In this document: in pieces, positions 1 through 8,613 of the stretch
Layout of the letters: each line of letters starts with the position of its first letter
Position numbering within the stretch: position 1 is the first letter of the stretch
NCBI RefSeq assembly: GCF_003671495.1
Contig: NZ_RCHN01000023.1
Coordinates: 99,296 to 163,295, forward strand
Direction of reading: 5' to 3'
Origin: Ketobacter sp.
Lineage (GTDB): Bacteria > Pseudomonadota > Gammaproteobacteria > Pseudomonadales > Ketobacteraceae
DNA: 64,000 bases
The notes under the pieces: model-generated
Databases searched by the model: none
What the model was told of the DNA's origin: nothing
The model's input: the letters and a program-made list of their open reading frames with translations, nothing else
Made by a program: the position numbers and the translations under genes

Positions 1-2595
1 ACCGGCAACAATGGTGGATACCAATTTACTCCGGATGCCGGCATCACGCTGCAACCGGGCGCAAACCAGATCCAGTTGAATCCCGGATATCGTTTTTATA
101 ACTACACAGTGTACTGGCGTGGCTGGCTGGATCTGAACGGTGACCTTCAGTTCAGTGCCGACGAACAGCTGTTCCAGGCCTCTTCCCGCGGCGCCCTGAC
201 GGTGACGGCCACGCTGCCGGAAACGCTGACACTGGCGTCCTCCACCCTGCGCATCAGCATGAAGTACGGCAGCTATCCCGCTCCCTGCGAAATCTATTCC
301 TACGGTGAAACGGAAGATCTGGTGGTGCAACTGCCGGTGGCGGACAGCCCGGCGTTGACCGATGCCTATCACCTGCAACTGGGCAGCGATTTTACCGTGC
401 AGCGCAGCGGTGCCATCGGCGATGACCTCCGCTGGGTGGTGGAGAAGAACGGTGCCGTGGTGCTGCAGCGCATGGCCGCCAGCGAATTGGAGTATCGGTA
501 TTTTGCCAACAGCAGCGGTGCGGATTTCCGCTTATGGCTGGAGCAGGATGTGGCGGGCGACCAGCAGCGGGTGTCCAACGTAGTGGCCTACACGCCGGGC
601 ACCACCGATCGCTATGCCCTGCACCTGAGTGAAGGCTACCAGCTGCATCGCTCCGGGGGCCTGGGGGAAGCGGGCAATCTCACCTGGGTGATCGAAATGG
701 ATGGCGAGGTGGTGCTGGAGCGTCTGGCCACCGAAGAGCTGAGCTATGTCTATTACCGCAACTGGGCCGGCACCCGTTTCCGGGTCTGGCTCAAGCAGTT
801 TATCAACGGTCAGTATGAGGTGGTGTCCAACACTCTGGAATATCAGCCGAACCAAACCGAATTCACCCTGACCCTGGACCAGAAATACAAACTGACCCGC
901 AATGGCCAGCCCGGCGATGCGGTGCGCTGGATCGTGGAGCAGGATGGCCTGGTGATCGTGGATCGGGATGCCGCTGCGGAACTGGAATACCGCTTTATCG
1001 AATCCATTCCCGGCGCCCGTTACCGCCTGTGGCTGCAGATGAACATCGATGGCCAGGATCGGGTGGTGTCCAATGTGATCGAATACGATGAACCCACCAC
1101 CTACCCCTATCAACTGGCATTGGGCCCGAATTATCAGGTGACCCGCAGCGGGAGCACCGGCGAACCACTCACCTGGGTGGTGGTGAAGGATGGCAGCAAG
1201 GTGCTGGAAAGCAATGCCAGCAATGGTTTGTCCTTCCTCTATTCCGGCAATACCCAGGGCAGTTATCTGGAGCTGTATCTGCACCAACGCCTGGACGGTT
1301 ACGAACAACGGGTCTCCAATATCATTCGCTATGAGGTGAAGGATTTCGGCTACAGCCTGAATCTGGGGCCGGACTATCAACTGCAGCGCACGGGTCAATT
1401 GGGTGAGCCTTTGTACTGGGTGATCGAAGAAAACGGTAACCGGGTCTTGCAGCAGGATGCTTCCCAAAGCCTGAACTTCACTTATCCCGGCAATACACCG
1501 GGGGCCGCCTATCGGGCCTGGTTGGGCATGGAGGTGGACGCCACCTTCCGTCCGGTGTCGAGCCCTGTGTACTATCAGGTGCAGGAACCACAACCGCCCC
1601 AGCCACCGTTCACCATTGCACTCGGCACCGATTATGTGGTGACCCGGGACGGTGGCCTGGGTGATCCCCTGCGTTGGGTGGTCACAGAGAACGGCATGCT
1701 GGTGTGGTCGCAGCCGGCAGCTGAAACAATGCAGTTCCAGTACCCGGATCATCAACCCCATGCCCAGTACCGGGTATGGCTGGAAGATGAGATGAGTGGC
1801 GAGGTGCTGTCCAATGAGGTGGCGTACGAGTATGTGGTCGCCAGCACCTTCCAATTGACCCTGATGCAAGACTATTCCGTGGAACGCAGCGGACCGGTGG
1901 GAGAGGGGCTGGAGGAACCATTGGAATGGGTGCTGCTGGAAAATGGCATGGAGCGCTGGCGCGAGGATGCCAGCCAGCAGCCGGGGTTCTATTTCCATGA
2001 CTACATTCCGGGCAGCCAGTATCAGCTGTGGCTGGTCTCCATGGCCACTCAGGCGGTGGTGTCTGAGGTGCTCACCTTCACCTATGTGTTGCCCGGCGCG
2101 GAATACAGCCTGACCCTGGACGAGGCCGCCTACCAGGTCACCCGCAGCGGACAGTTGGGAGAACCCCTGAGTTGGATCGTGGAAGAAAACGGGGTGGTGG
2201 TGAATGACTTTGACGCCGGCGGCGCACTGGATTTTGTGTACCAGAATCCCATTCAGGGGGCTCACTACCGCATCTGGCTGGTGCGGGCAGGGGAGGTCAA
2301 GCCGGTGTCGAATATCATTGAATACGATGCCGATGCGGCAACCCACGAGTTCAGCATCAGCCTGAACAGCGATGGCACCATCACCCGCAGCGGGTCAGTG
2401 GGGGATCAACTGGATCTGGTGTTCCTGCAGAACGGGCAGATCGTGGCCGGGATGGACGCGTCCCAGAGCCTGGTGTTGGCGTTCCCGTTTGTGAGCAGTG
2501 GCGCATACGAGGCTTATCTGATTGCCTGGGGTGGTGAAGAGGGAGGTGAGGAAGGTTCGCCGGTTTCCAATACCCTGCAGATCAACGTGCCCTGA
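1..2595 (+). CDS. GEVED-domain protein with nine tandem ~80-residue repeats (5' partial)
   Basis: The frame is open from the first base, so the N-terminus lies outside the window and the internal TTG at 76 is not a credible start. The first ~110 visible residues look like a GEVED domain: a VYWRGWLDLNGD stretch, then MKYGSYPAPCE and a closing YGETEDLVV. Nine repeats of about 80 residues follow. Each has the pattern Y-x-L-x-L, a V/L-x-R-x-G turn, W-(V/I)-(V/I)-E-x-(N/D)-G, Y-R-(V/L)-W-L and V-S-N-x-(V/I)-x-Y. The repeats are diverged at the sequence level, so they are old. GEVED domains are usually found in large secreted or surface proteins of marine bacteria; an extracellular location is inferred. 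Function unknown. The gene is followed by a strong hairpin terminator. Confidence 0.85.
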   Translation, partial: TGNNGGYQFTPDAGITLQPGANQIQLNPGYRFYNYTVYWRGWLDLNGDLQFSADEQLFQASSRGALTVTATLPETLTLASSTLRISMKYGSYPAPCEIYSYGETEDLVVQLPVADSPALTDAYHLQLGSDFTVQRSGAIGDDLRWVVEKNGAVVLQRMAASELEYRYFANSSGADFRLWLEQDVAGDQQRVSNVVAYTPGTTDRYALHLSEGYQLHRSGGLGEAGNLTWVIEMDGEVVLERLATEELSYVYYRNWAGTRFRVWLKQFINGQYEVVSNTLEYQPNQTEFTLTLDQKYKLTRNGQPGDAVRWIVEQDGLVIVDRDAAAELEYRFIESIPGARYRLWLQMNIDGQDRVVSNVIEYDEPTTYPYQLALGPNYQVTRSGSTGEPLTWVVVKDGSKVLESNASNGLSFLYSGNTQGSYLELYLHQRLDGYEQRVSNIIRYEVKDFGYSLNLGPDYQLQRTGQLGEPLYWVIEENGNRVLQQDASQSLNFTYPGNTPGAAYRAWLGMEVDATFRPVSSPVYYQVQEPQPPQPPFTIALGTDYVVTRDGGLGDPLRWVVTENGMLVWSQPAAETMQFQYPDHQPHAQYRVWLEDEMSGEVLSNEVAYEYVVASTFQLTLMQDYSVERSGPVGEGLEEPLEWVLLENGMERWREDASQQPGFYFHDYIPGSQYQLWLVSMATQAVVSEVLTFTYVLPGAEYSLTLDEAAYQVTRSGQLGEPLSWIVEENGVVVNDFDAGGALDFVYQNPIQGAHYRIWLVRAGEVKPVSNIIEYDADAATHEFSISLNSDGTITRSGSVGDQLDLVFLQNGQIVAGMDASQSLVLAFPFVSSGAYEAYLIAWGGEEGGEEGSPVSNTLQINVP

Positions 2596-2620
2596 TCGGG
2601 GATCGTTGCCACGACAAGGG

Positions 2621-2646
2621 AAGGGGGCATTACTGCCCCCTTTTTT
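2621..2646 (+). terminator. Rho-independent terminator of the GEVED repeat gene
   Basis: A perfect nine-base stem (AAGGGGGCA pairing with TGCCCCCTT, four-base loop) runs directly into six Ts. It lies 25 bases after the stop codon at 2593-2595. Confidence 0.9.
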
Positions 2647-2679
2647 CTGAGCCCGGTTTTGTGCTGCTAACGCATCCGC

Positions 2680-5067
2680 TCAGAGGGTTTTCATGTATTC
2701 GATCAACGCCAGGCGTTCCTGGTCACTCAACACTTCGGTGAAGTCGTGGCCTTCGTTGCCGCGGCTAAACTCGTGGGTGTTGACGATGCGTCGCGCTTCC
2801 AGGTCTTTCTGGGTTAACGGCGGCATGGCCTGGTAGGCGAGCCAGAACTTGTCGCCCAGGGCGTTGGCCAGCCAGCTCAGCATTTTGTCGAAGACATTGG
2901 TGGGATTGCAGCTCCATTTCTCGGTGCCCGGCTGACAGGGGATCTCGGTATAGCGCCAGCCCAGGTTATCCAGGTCATAGGCCGCCAGACTGGAATCCAG
3001 GCCTGCGTTCAGGCCGGGGGCGACCGGCTCGGTCAGGGGCGGTTGCCAGATGTTGGGGCGGTCCGCCGGTTTCAACACCGCCCACACCGTGGGCACACTG
3101 CCGTTGTGGAAGAACGGCGCTGCCGCCCAGACCCCGTACAGTGAGGGTGCGTTGTAGCCGATCATGTCGTCCCAGCGGTTGGGGCCTTCCAGGCGCTGGC
3201 CACCCCCGGCCAGGTCGTTGCGCAACCGTTCCAGGGTCTGGCCGGGCCGTCCCTGTCCTTCCCGGGTCCATTCCGGGTGCAGTTCATCATAGGCCCACCA
3301 GGAGGTGTTCCAGGCCACTTTCATGGGCTCCGACATGACATTGGTGCGTTCCGGGTCGGTGCGGATGGTCTCCAGGGGGGTGTTGACCCCGGCAATGCCC
3401 TTCAGCCGGGGGGCCGGCAACATGCTGGGGTCGGCGGCGTAGCGGGGCGAGTACACCCCATGGCAGCTGGCGCAGGAGCCGTTGCCCGCCGGCTTGGGAA
3501 TATGGCTGTTGCTGCCGTTGGACCACAGGTCACGACTGTGGAACAACACCGCTCCGGCTTCCGCCAGTGGCAGGTCGATCAGCTCAGGGTAGGGGAACGG
3601 GGGCGGCGCCAGGGAATTCATAAAGGCGTCCACGTTCTCGAAGGTGGGTTCCAGTGCGCGCCGCTCCTCACCACTCAACATAAAGGTGGCCATTTCCAGT
3701 GCCATGGTGGAACGCACGTTGTCGGAAGACAGCAGGCCATGGAACAGGCGGGTCATCCAGGCCCGGCTCCACCAGTTGGGGGTTTTCACCTGGCCCTCGG
3801 AGCCGTGGGAGGGGAACAGTTCCAAGCCCAGACGCAGCTGCAGGGTTTCGGCGTCAAAGCCCACGAACAAGGCATCAATCACGCCCAGGGCGTTGGAGAC
3901 CCCGGCATTGGTACCGAAGGGGAAAGGCACCACCGCCGGTATGCCCGCCAGTACCTTGGCGTTGTCATTGACGAACACGCCGATGTCAAAATAGTTGCTG
4001 CCCCGGCCCCAGTGGAACTGCTGGCCCTCGGCGTCGGTGCCGAGGCGGGAATCGTGGCAGAAGGAACAGCCCACGGTGAGTTCTCCGGTGTATTTGCCCT
4101 CCAGGTTCTTCACCATGGTGAGCCCCATGGGCAGCTGGCCGCTGCCGCCGTCGGTGAGATTGGGGGCTTCCCCTTCCAGGGGGTAGGGATTGCGGAACTC
4201 CGCGGCGAACAGTCCATAGCGTTTCAGGACTTCCTCATCAAAGTTGGCCGGTCGCTCCTCCAGGCCCCAGGCCTTCCACAGTTTGCGATAGGTGCGGGGG
4301 GTGAACAGGTGCAGCCCGGCCATGAAATAGGATGTGCTCTCGAGAAACGCTTGGCCAGCGGCCACCTGTGCCCGCCATTCGCCGCAGGTGGCGGCTTTCT
4401 GCAGGGGGTTGGGTTTATAGGGGGGCAGCGGATTGTGTACGTCTATCCAGTAGGCGTTGAACTGCACCGCGGTGCCGGGCTGATTAATGCCTTCCACCAC
4501 CAGGCTGCGGGGGTCCAGGGGCACGGGGGTGGCATCCGGTTGGCCTGCGCAGCCGGCCACGATGGCCGGTTGTTTCTGCCCCAGCTCCAGCAGAGGCAAG
4601 GGTTCAGCGGCCAGGGGCGTGGTGGCCGCGCGGTCTTCCCCACTGTCGGTGCAGGATTCCGGGTCCTCCCAACAGCCGAACAGGTAGGCCACGTCGTCAT
4701 AGATGGCACTGCTGTAAGGCCAGGTTTTGCCACCGCTGTGGGGCTCCGCCGGGTCTGCATTTTCCACCAGCAGCGGGTTCAGGGTGATGCCACCGCCCAG
4801 GGTCTGCCAGGCCTGATAGAAATTGTCATAGTGTTGGCTGGCGTCGGTGGAGAGGAGGAAGCCGTCGCCTTCTTCGGTGTCCGCCAGTCCGCCGGGAATG
4901 TGGCAGGTACTGCAGAAAGTGAGGTTGGATTGAACGCGCTCGGTGAAGAACGCCTGATCGTCAAAGGTTTCGGTGCCGGTACCGGGCTCTTCCTCTTCCG
5001 CCCCGCCACAGGCGCCCAGCACCAGACTGCCAAGGGTGAACAGAATCAGTTTAGAGATGGGGGTCAT
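2680..5067 (-). CDS. Three-haem c-type cytochrome lipoprotein, RoxA-like
   Basis: The start at 5067 gives a lipoprotein signal (MTPISKLILFTLGSLVLGAC, lipobox LGAC) and has a GGAG ribosome site; an upstream in-frame ATG at 5109 would bury the signal. The protein has 795 residues. Three CXXCH haem sites are visible: CSTCH near the N-terminus, CSFCH mid-protein and CASCH in the C-terminal half. The C-terminal half has the sequence style of RoxA/MauG-type dihaem oxygenases and peroxidases: an LFHSRDLW segment, GSCASCHG, and a W-A-A-A-P-F-F-H-N-G-S-V-P-T motif. RoxA proteins are soluble, secreted and have two haems, so the lipid anchor and extra N-terminal CXXCH are differences. Substrate unknown; oxidative cleavage of an isoprenoid or lipid is a guess. 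It is a single gene. Confidence 0.75.
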   Translation of the reverse strand: MTPISKLILFTLGSLVLGACGGAEEEEPGTGTETFDDQAFFTERVQSNLTFCSTCHIPGGLADTEEGDGFLLSTDASQHYDNFYQAWQTLGGGITLNPLLVENADPAEPHSGGKTWPYSSAIYDDVAYLFGCWEDPESCTDSGEDRAATTPLAAEPLPLLELGQKQPAIVAGCAGQPDATPVPLDPRSLVVEGINQPGTAVQFNAYWIDVHNPLPPYKPNPLQKAATCGEWRAQVAAGQAFLESTSYFMAGLHLFTPRTYRKLWKAWGLEERPANFDEEVLKRYGLFAAEFRNPYPLEGEAPNLTDGGSGQLPMGLTMVKNLEGKYTGELTVGCSFCHDSRLGTDAEGQQFHWGRGSNYFDIGVFVNDNAKVLAGIPAVVPFPFGTNAGVSNALGVIDALFVGFDAETLQLRLGLELFPSHGSEGQVKTPNWWSRAWMTRLFHGLLSSDNVRSTMALEMATFMLSGEERRALEPTFENVDAFMNSLAPPPFPYPELIDLPLAEAGAVLFHSRDLWSNGSNSHIPKPAGNGSCASCHGVYSPRYAADPSMLPAPRLKGIAGVNTPLETIRTDPERTNVMSEPMKVAWNTSWWAYDELHPEWTREGQGRPGQTLERLRNDLAGGGQRLEGPNRWDDMIGYNAPSLYGVWAAAPFFHNGSVPTVWAVLKPADRPNIWQPPLTEPVAPGLNAGLDSSLAAYDLDNLGWRYTEIPCQPGTEKWSCNPTNVFDKMLSWLANALGDKFWLAYQAMPPLTQKDLEARRIVNTHEFSRGNEGHDFTEVLSDQERLALIEYMKTL

Positions 5068-5244
5068 GGTTGTTCTCCGTGGTGATAGTAATGTTCGGCA
5101 CACAAACACCGGTCACAGGAGACAACCCACACACCTTTCAGGGCAGAACCGAATTGAACCTCTCAGTCATGCCGTTGCCAACAAAGCGTGACTGATTGGT
5201 CACGAATCCTCGCACAGAGTTTTGGGGGAGTGAAGGAGGCGCAC

Positions 5245-6198
5245 TTAATCGCTGGCGTGATTGGTCAGCCGCCGTTGCAGCATGCGTTGCATGGGGAGGG
5301 GATCTTTCTGGGCGACTGCTTTGTTGGCGGGGGAGTGCCAGGACAGCAGGCGGGAAATCCAGAAGCGCAGGGCGGCGTAAATGAGCATCCGTGGCCACAG
5401 TTGCTGCTCGGCGGAGGTAAAGGGCCGGTGCTGCTGGTAGGTGTCCAGCACGGCCTGGTAGCGCCGGGGTTCCAGGTTGCCGTCGGGGTCGCTGCACCAG
5501 TCGTTCACCAGCACCGCCAGGTCATAGATGAAGCTGTCGTCACAGGCGTTGTAGAAATCAATGATGCCGGTGAGCCGGTCCCCGTCAAACAGGGCGTTAT
5601 CGTGGAACAGGTCATGGTGGTTGATGCCGGTGGGCAGTGCGTCGATTTGAGGTTGGTGCAGGCGCCAATCCGCCACCTGTTGCAGCAGCAGGGATTTCTG
5701 TTCGGGGGAGAGAAACGGCTGCAGGGTCTGTACCGCAGCATCGCGCCAGGCAGCGCCGCGGTCGTTTACCCGGTGCTGGTGGAAGCCCGGAGAGGACAGG
5801 TGCATGCGCGCCATGGCTGCGGCGATGGCCCGGCATTGGGCCAGGTTGGGCGTGGTGGGGTGGCGGCCGCTGAAGCAGGGTACCAGGATGGCGGGCTTGC
5901 CTGCCAGCTGCAGAACGGCCTCTCCCTGATCATTGCGGTAGGGCGCCGGCACCGGCAGGCCGGCCTCGGACAAAAAACGGGTGAGGGCGACAAAATAGGG
6001 CAGCTCGCTGCGGGGCATCTGCTCAAACAGGGTCAGCACCAGGCGGCACTTGGCACCGGCCTGATCTTCGGCGCTGACAAAATAATTGGTGTTCTCGATG
6101 CCGGCATGGGTGGCCTCCAGGCTATGCAGCCGCACAAAGCCGAAGGCCGCAATAAACTTGGCCGTCTGGTCCTGACTCAGGGGTGTGTAGACGGCCAT
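5245..6198 (-). CDS. thrB: Homoserine kinase, aminoglycoside-phosphotransferase-fold type
   Basis: Phosphorylates homoserine in threonine biosynthesis. The 317 residues match the ThrB form of Pseudomonas and relatives, which has the APH/choline-kinase fold rather than the GHMP fold. Visible motifs: the N-terminal segment HAGIENTNYFV (31-41), the catalytic loop HHDLFHDNALF at 194-204 and the metal-binding IIDFYNACDD at 212-221. The ATG at 6198 is four bases past the stop of the DUF2782 gene, and this DUF2782-thrB pair is conserved in many Gammaproteobacteria. polA, often the next neighbour, is not present here. Confidence 0.93.
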   Translation of the reverse strand: MAVYTPLSQDQTAKFIAAFGFVRLHSLEATHAGIENTNYFVSAEDQAGAKCRLVLTLFEQMPRSELPYFVALTRFLSEAGLPVPAPYRNDQGEAVLQLAGKPAILVPCFSGRHPTTPNLAQCRAIAAAMARMHLSSPGFHQHRVNDRGAAWRDAAVQTLQPFLSPEQKSLLLQQVADWRLHQPQIDALPTGINHHDLFHDNALFDGDRLTGIIDFYNACDDSFIYDLAVLVNDWCSDPDGNLEPRRYQAVLDTYQQHRPFTSAEQQLWPRMLIYAALRFWISRLLSWHSPANKAVAQKDPLPMQRMLQRRLTNHASD

Positions 6199-6202
6199 GG
6201 GC

Positions 6203-6493
6203 TCACCAGGACATCAGCACCCACTCCGGCACCAGAATGCGGTCCGCCGCATCGCGGATGAAGGTGCCGTCGCCGTTGGTGTCCACCAGATGGTAGGGAG
6301 GGGCATTTTTGGGCACGACCTTTATGCCATACACTTTGCCGTTGATCTGGTAGATGTTCAGGGTCTTGTCACCGTCTTCCACAATGGTGATCTGGGGCTC
6401 GGGGGCAATGGCCTCTTCCCCTTCTCTGGGCTCCACCCGGGCTTGCAGGGGCATGGACGACAGCATCAGGCAGAAGACAAGCAGCTTTCTCAT
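6203..6493 (-). CDS. DUF2782 small secreted protein
   Basis: A 96-residue protein with a short signal peptide (MRKLLVFCLMLSSMPLQA) and a single DUF2782 domain: ITIVEDGDKTLNIYQINGKVYGIKVVPKNA, then a D-T-N-G-D-G loop and the terminal W-V-L-M-S-W. Function is unknown in the family. It is the first gene of a two-gene unit with thrB, with a four-base gap. The ATG has GGAACC upstream. The DTNGDG loop resembles a calcium-binding turn, but this is not established. Confidence 0.85.
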   Translation of the reverse strand: MRKLLVFCLMLSSMPLQARVEPREGEEAIAPEPQITIVEDGDKTLNIYQINGKVYGIKVVPKNAPPYHLVDTNGDGTFIRDAADRILVPEWVLMSW

Positions 6494-6887
6494 AGGGTTC
6501 CGGTATCCACAGGCGGTTTAATCAGCGGGTTCAAAAAGGGTTATTTCACAGTAGTTTATAGTGCAATTGCTCACCATACAAAGACCCACTGAAACCAAAC
6601 CAATCTTTTATTATGCAGAAATCATGTGAAAAACTTGCTACGCTAGAAAGACTGTCTGGTAAACAGTCAGGAATGGAGTGTTTCCTTTAAGCGGCGTACG
6701 GGCCTGGTCAAAACCCTGACTGTGACCGCCGCGTCTGGATTTAATGCTGCTGAATCAAAGGCTTATAATGCAAATAATGAGCGTTTGGTTTAAGTGGTAT
6801 CGTGAAGTATGACTTTATGGTTAAATTATCGCCCTCATTTTCAGCATGACAGAGGGCGGTCATTCGCCTTTAACAAAGGTCAGCCGT
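6494..6887. other. Divergent intergenic region between DUF2782-thrB and panP
   Basis: About 390 bases with no credible gene. It must hold the promoters for the leftward DUF2782-thrB unit and the rightward panP. A six-base inverted repeat, GACTGT and ACAGTC with a seven-base spacer, lies at 6650-6668. A TATAAT hexamer is at 6764-6769. The rest is AT-richer than the flanking genes. No tRNA or known riboswitch was recognised. Confidence 0.6.
6741..6769 (+). promoter_or_regulatory. Possible sigma-70 promoter of panP
   Basis: A perfect TATAAT at 6764-6769 lies 17 bases after a weak TTAATG at 6741-6746. Initiation would fall about 110 bases before the chosen panP start. The -35 match is poor, so this is tentative. 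Confidence 0.35.
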
Positions 6888-8558
6888 ATGACGAATAAAC
6901 CGCGCTATGCCGAAGCCAGTATGGAAGCCATGTATCGTATTTTTACGGTACCGGAGGCTCCAGGGTCTACGTTGGGTAACATCGATCAGAAGCTCTCCCA
7001 GGACCTGGCCGGGTTCCTCCAGGAGCATATTGTTGCGGTTGAAAAGGACCCGGAAGAGTTACAAAAGGATTTTTCCGACTCGGTCATTCCTGAAAAGCCC
7101 ATCTTTGTTTCCGATCAGGCAGATTTCCTGATGGATAAACTGGTGGCCCAGTCGGTCCACACGGCGTCCCCCAGTTTTATTGGTCACATGACCTCCGCGC
7201 TGCCCTACTTCATGTTGCCCCTGTCCCGCATCATGATGGCCCTCAATCAGAACCTGGTGAAAATCGAGACCTCCAAGGCGTTTACCCCCATGGAGCGCCA
7301 GGTGCTGGGGATGATTCATCGCCTGATCTACCAGCGCGACAACGCTTTCTATAAAAAATGGATGCATGAGCCCGGTCATTCCCTGGGTTCGTTCTGCTCC
7401 GGCGGTACCATTGCCAACATCACAGCCCTGTGGGTGGCCCGTAACTGCCGCTTTGACCGCGACCCGAAAAACGGTTTCGCCGGGATTCAGCGGGTGGGTC
7501 TGTTCGGGGCGCTGCAGCATCATGGTTATCGTGGCGCGGCGGTGCTGGTGTCCGAGCGGGGGCATTATTCCCTGGGCAAGGCGGCGGATGTGCTGGGCAT
7601 TGGTCGCGATTTTCTGGTGTGCGTCAAAGCCGACGCCCGCAACAAAATCGATCTGCAGCAACTGCGGGACAAGGTCGCCGAACTGAAAGCCAACAAGATT
7701 GCCATCATTGCCATGGTGGGGGTGGCCGGCACCTCGGAAACCGGCAGTGTGGACCCGCTGGACGAGATGGCGGACCTGGCCCAGGAAATCGGTTGTCATT
7801 TCCATGTGGATGCGGCCTGGGGTGGACCCACCCTGTTCTCGAAAAAATACGCGCACATTCTGAAAGGCATCGAGCGGGCGGATTCCGTCACCATCGACGC
7901 CCACAAGCAGATGTATGTGCCCATGGGCGCCGGGATGGTGATATTCAAGAGCCCGTCCCTGGTGTCCTCCATCGAGCATCACGCGGATTACATTATTCGT
8001 AAGGGTTCCCGGGATTTGGGGGCTTATACCCTGGAAGGATCGCGCCCGGGTATTGCCATGCTGCTGCATTCCGGTTTGAAAATTATCGGCCGCAGTGGTT
8101 ATGAAATCCTGATTGAGCAGGGTATCGAAAAAGCCCGCACCTTTGCCAGGATGATTCAGGCCGAGGCGGATTTCGAACTGGTGTCCGAACCGGAACTGAA
8201 CATTCTTACCTATCGTTATGTGCCGGCGTTTGTGAAAGCGAAACTGGCCGCCGCCAGCGCCGAGGAAGTGGACCGGATTCACGATGTGCTCAACCGGCTC
8301 ACCAAGCGCATTCAGAAAAACCAGCGGGCCCGGGGCAAGTCATTTGTGTCCCGTACCACGTTGACCCCGGAAGCCTGGGATCGACGCCGAACCATCGTGT
8401 TCCGGGTGGTGTTGGCCAATCCGCTCACCAGTCATGAGATCCTGCAGGATGTGTTGGCGGAGCAGCGTTACATTGCCAGCACCGACACCTGCAGCGAGTG
8501 TATGGCAGAACTGCACGCGCTCTGTGATGACCGTCCGTTGCACGCCCATGCGGTGTGA
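6888..8558 (+). CDS. panP: PLP-dependent decarboxylase, PanP (aspartate 1-decarboxylase) type
   Basis: A 556-residue group II decarboxylase of the glutamate/aromatic decarboxylase fold. The PLP lysine is K340 in T-I-D-A-H-K-Q; the cofactor-contacting H-V-D-A-A-W-G-G is at 306-313 and the phosphate-binding S-G-G-T at 171-174. Length and the long N-terminal region fit PanP, which in Vibrio-type bacteria makes beta-alanine from aspartate for pantothenate synthesis in place of PanD. Substrate is inferred from family resemblance; glutamate cannot be excluded. The start at 6888 has AAAGG upstream; the ATG at 6846 would add 14 residues and has no ribosome site. Convergent with the porin gene. Confidence 0.85.
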   Translation: MTNKPRYAEASMEAMYRIFTVPEAPGSTLGNIDQKLSQDLAGFLQEHIVAVEKDPEELQKDFSDSVIPEKPIFVSDQADFLMDKLVAQSVHTASPSFIGHMTSALPYFMLPLSRIMMALNQNLVKIETSKAFTPMERQVLGMIHRLIYQRDNAFYKKWMHEPGHSLGSFCSGGTIANITALWVARNCRFDRDPKNGFAGIQRVGLFGALQHHGYRGAAVLVSERGHYSLGKAADVLGIGRDFLVCVKADARNKIDLQQLRDKVAELKANKIAIIAMVGVAGTSETGSVDPLDEMADLAQEIGCHFHVDAAWGGPTLFSKKYAHILKGIERADSVTIDAHKQMYVPMGAGMVIFKSPSLVSSIEHHADYIIRKGSRDLGAYTLEGSRPGIAMLLHSGLKIIGRSGYEILIEQGIEKARTFARMIQAEADFELVSEPELNILTYRYVPAFVKAKLAAASAEEVDRIHDVLNRLTKRIQKNQRARGKSFVSRTTLTPEAWDRRRTIVFRVVLANPLTSHEILQDVLAEQRYIASTDTCSECMAELHALCDDRPLHAHAV

Positions 8559-8613
8559 ACCCGACGGTCCACACCACACTTTTGCCTTAGAACATTACCC
8601 GGTTCAGCACTGA

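Noticed and set aside
532..2346. Long open frame on the minus strand within the repeat gene
   Set aside because: Composition is rich in His, Gln and Pro with no domain, and it shadows a clear repetitive protein on the plus strand.
3277..5085. 602-codon plus-strand frame opposite the cytochrome gene
   Set aside because: Antisense to a gene with three haem motifs and a lipobox. Low-complexity Gly/Gln/His composition.
5187..5204. CGTGAC/GTCACG inverted repeat downstream of thrB
   Set aside because: Six-base arms and no T run; neither a clear terminator nor a clear operator.
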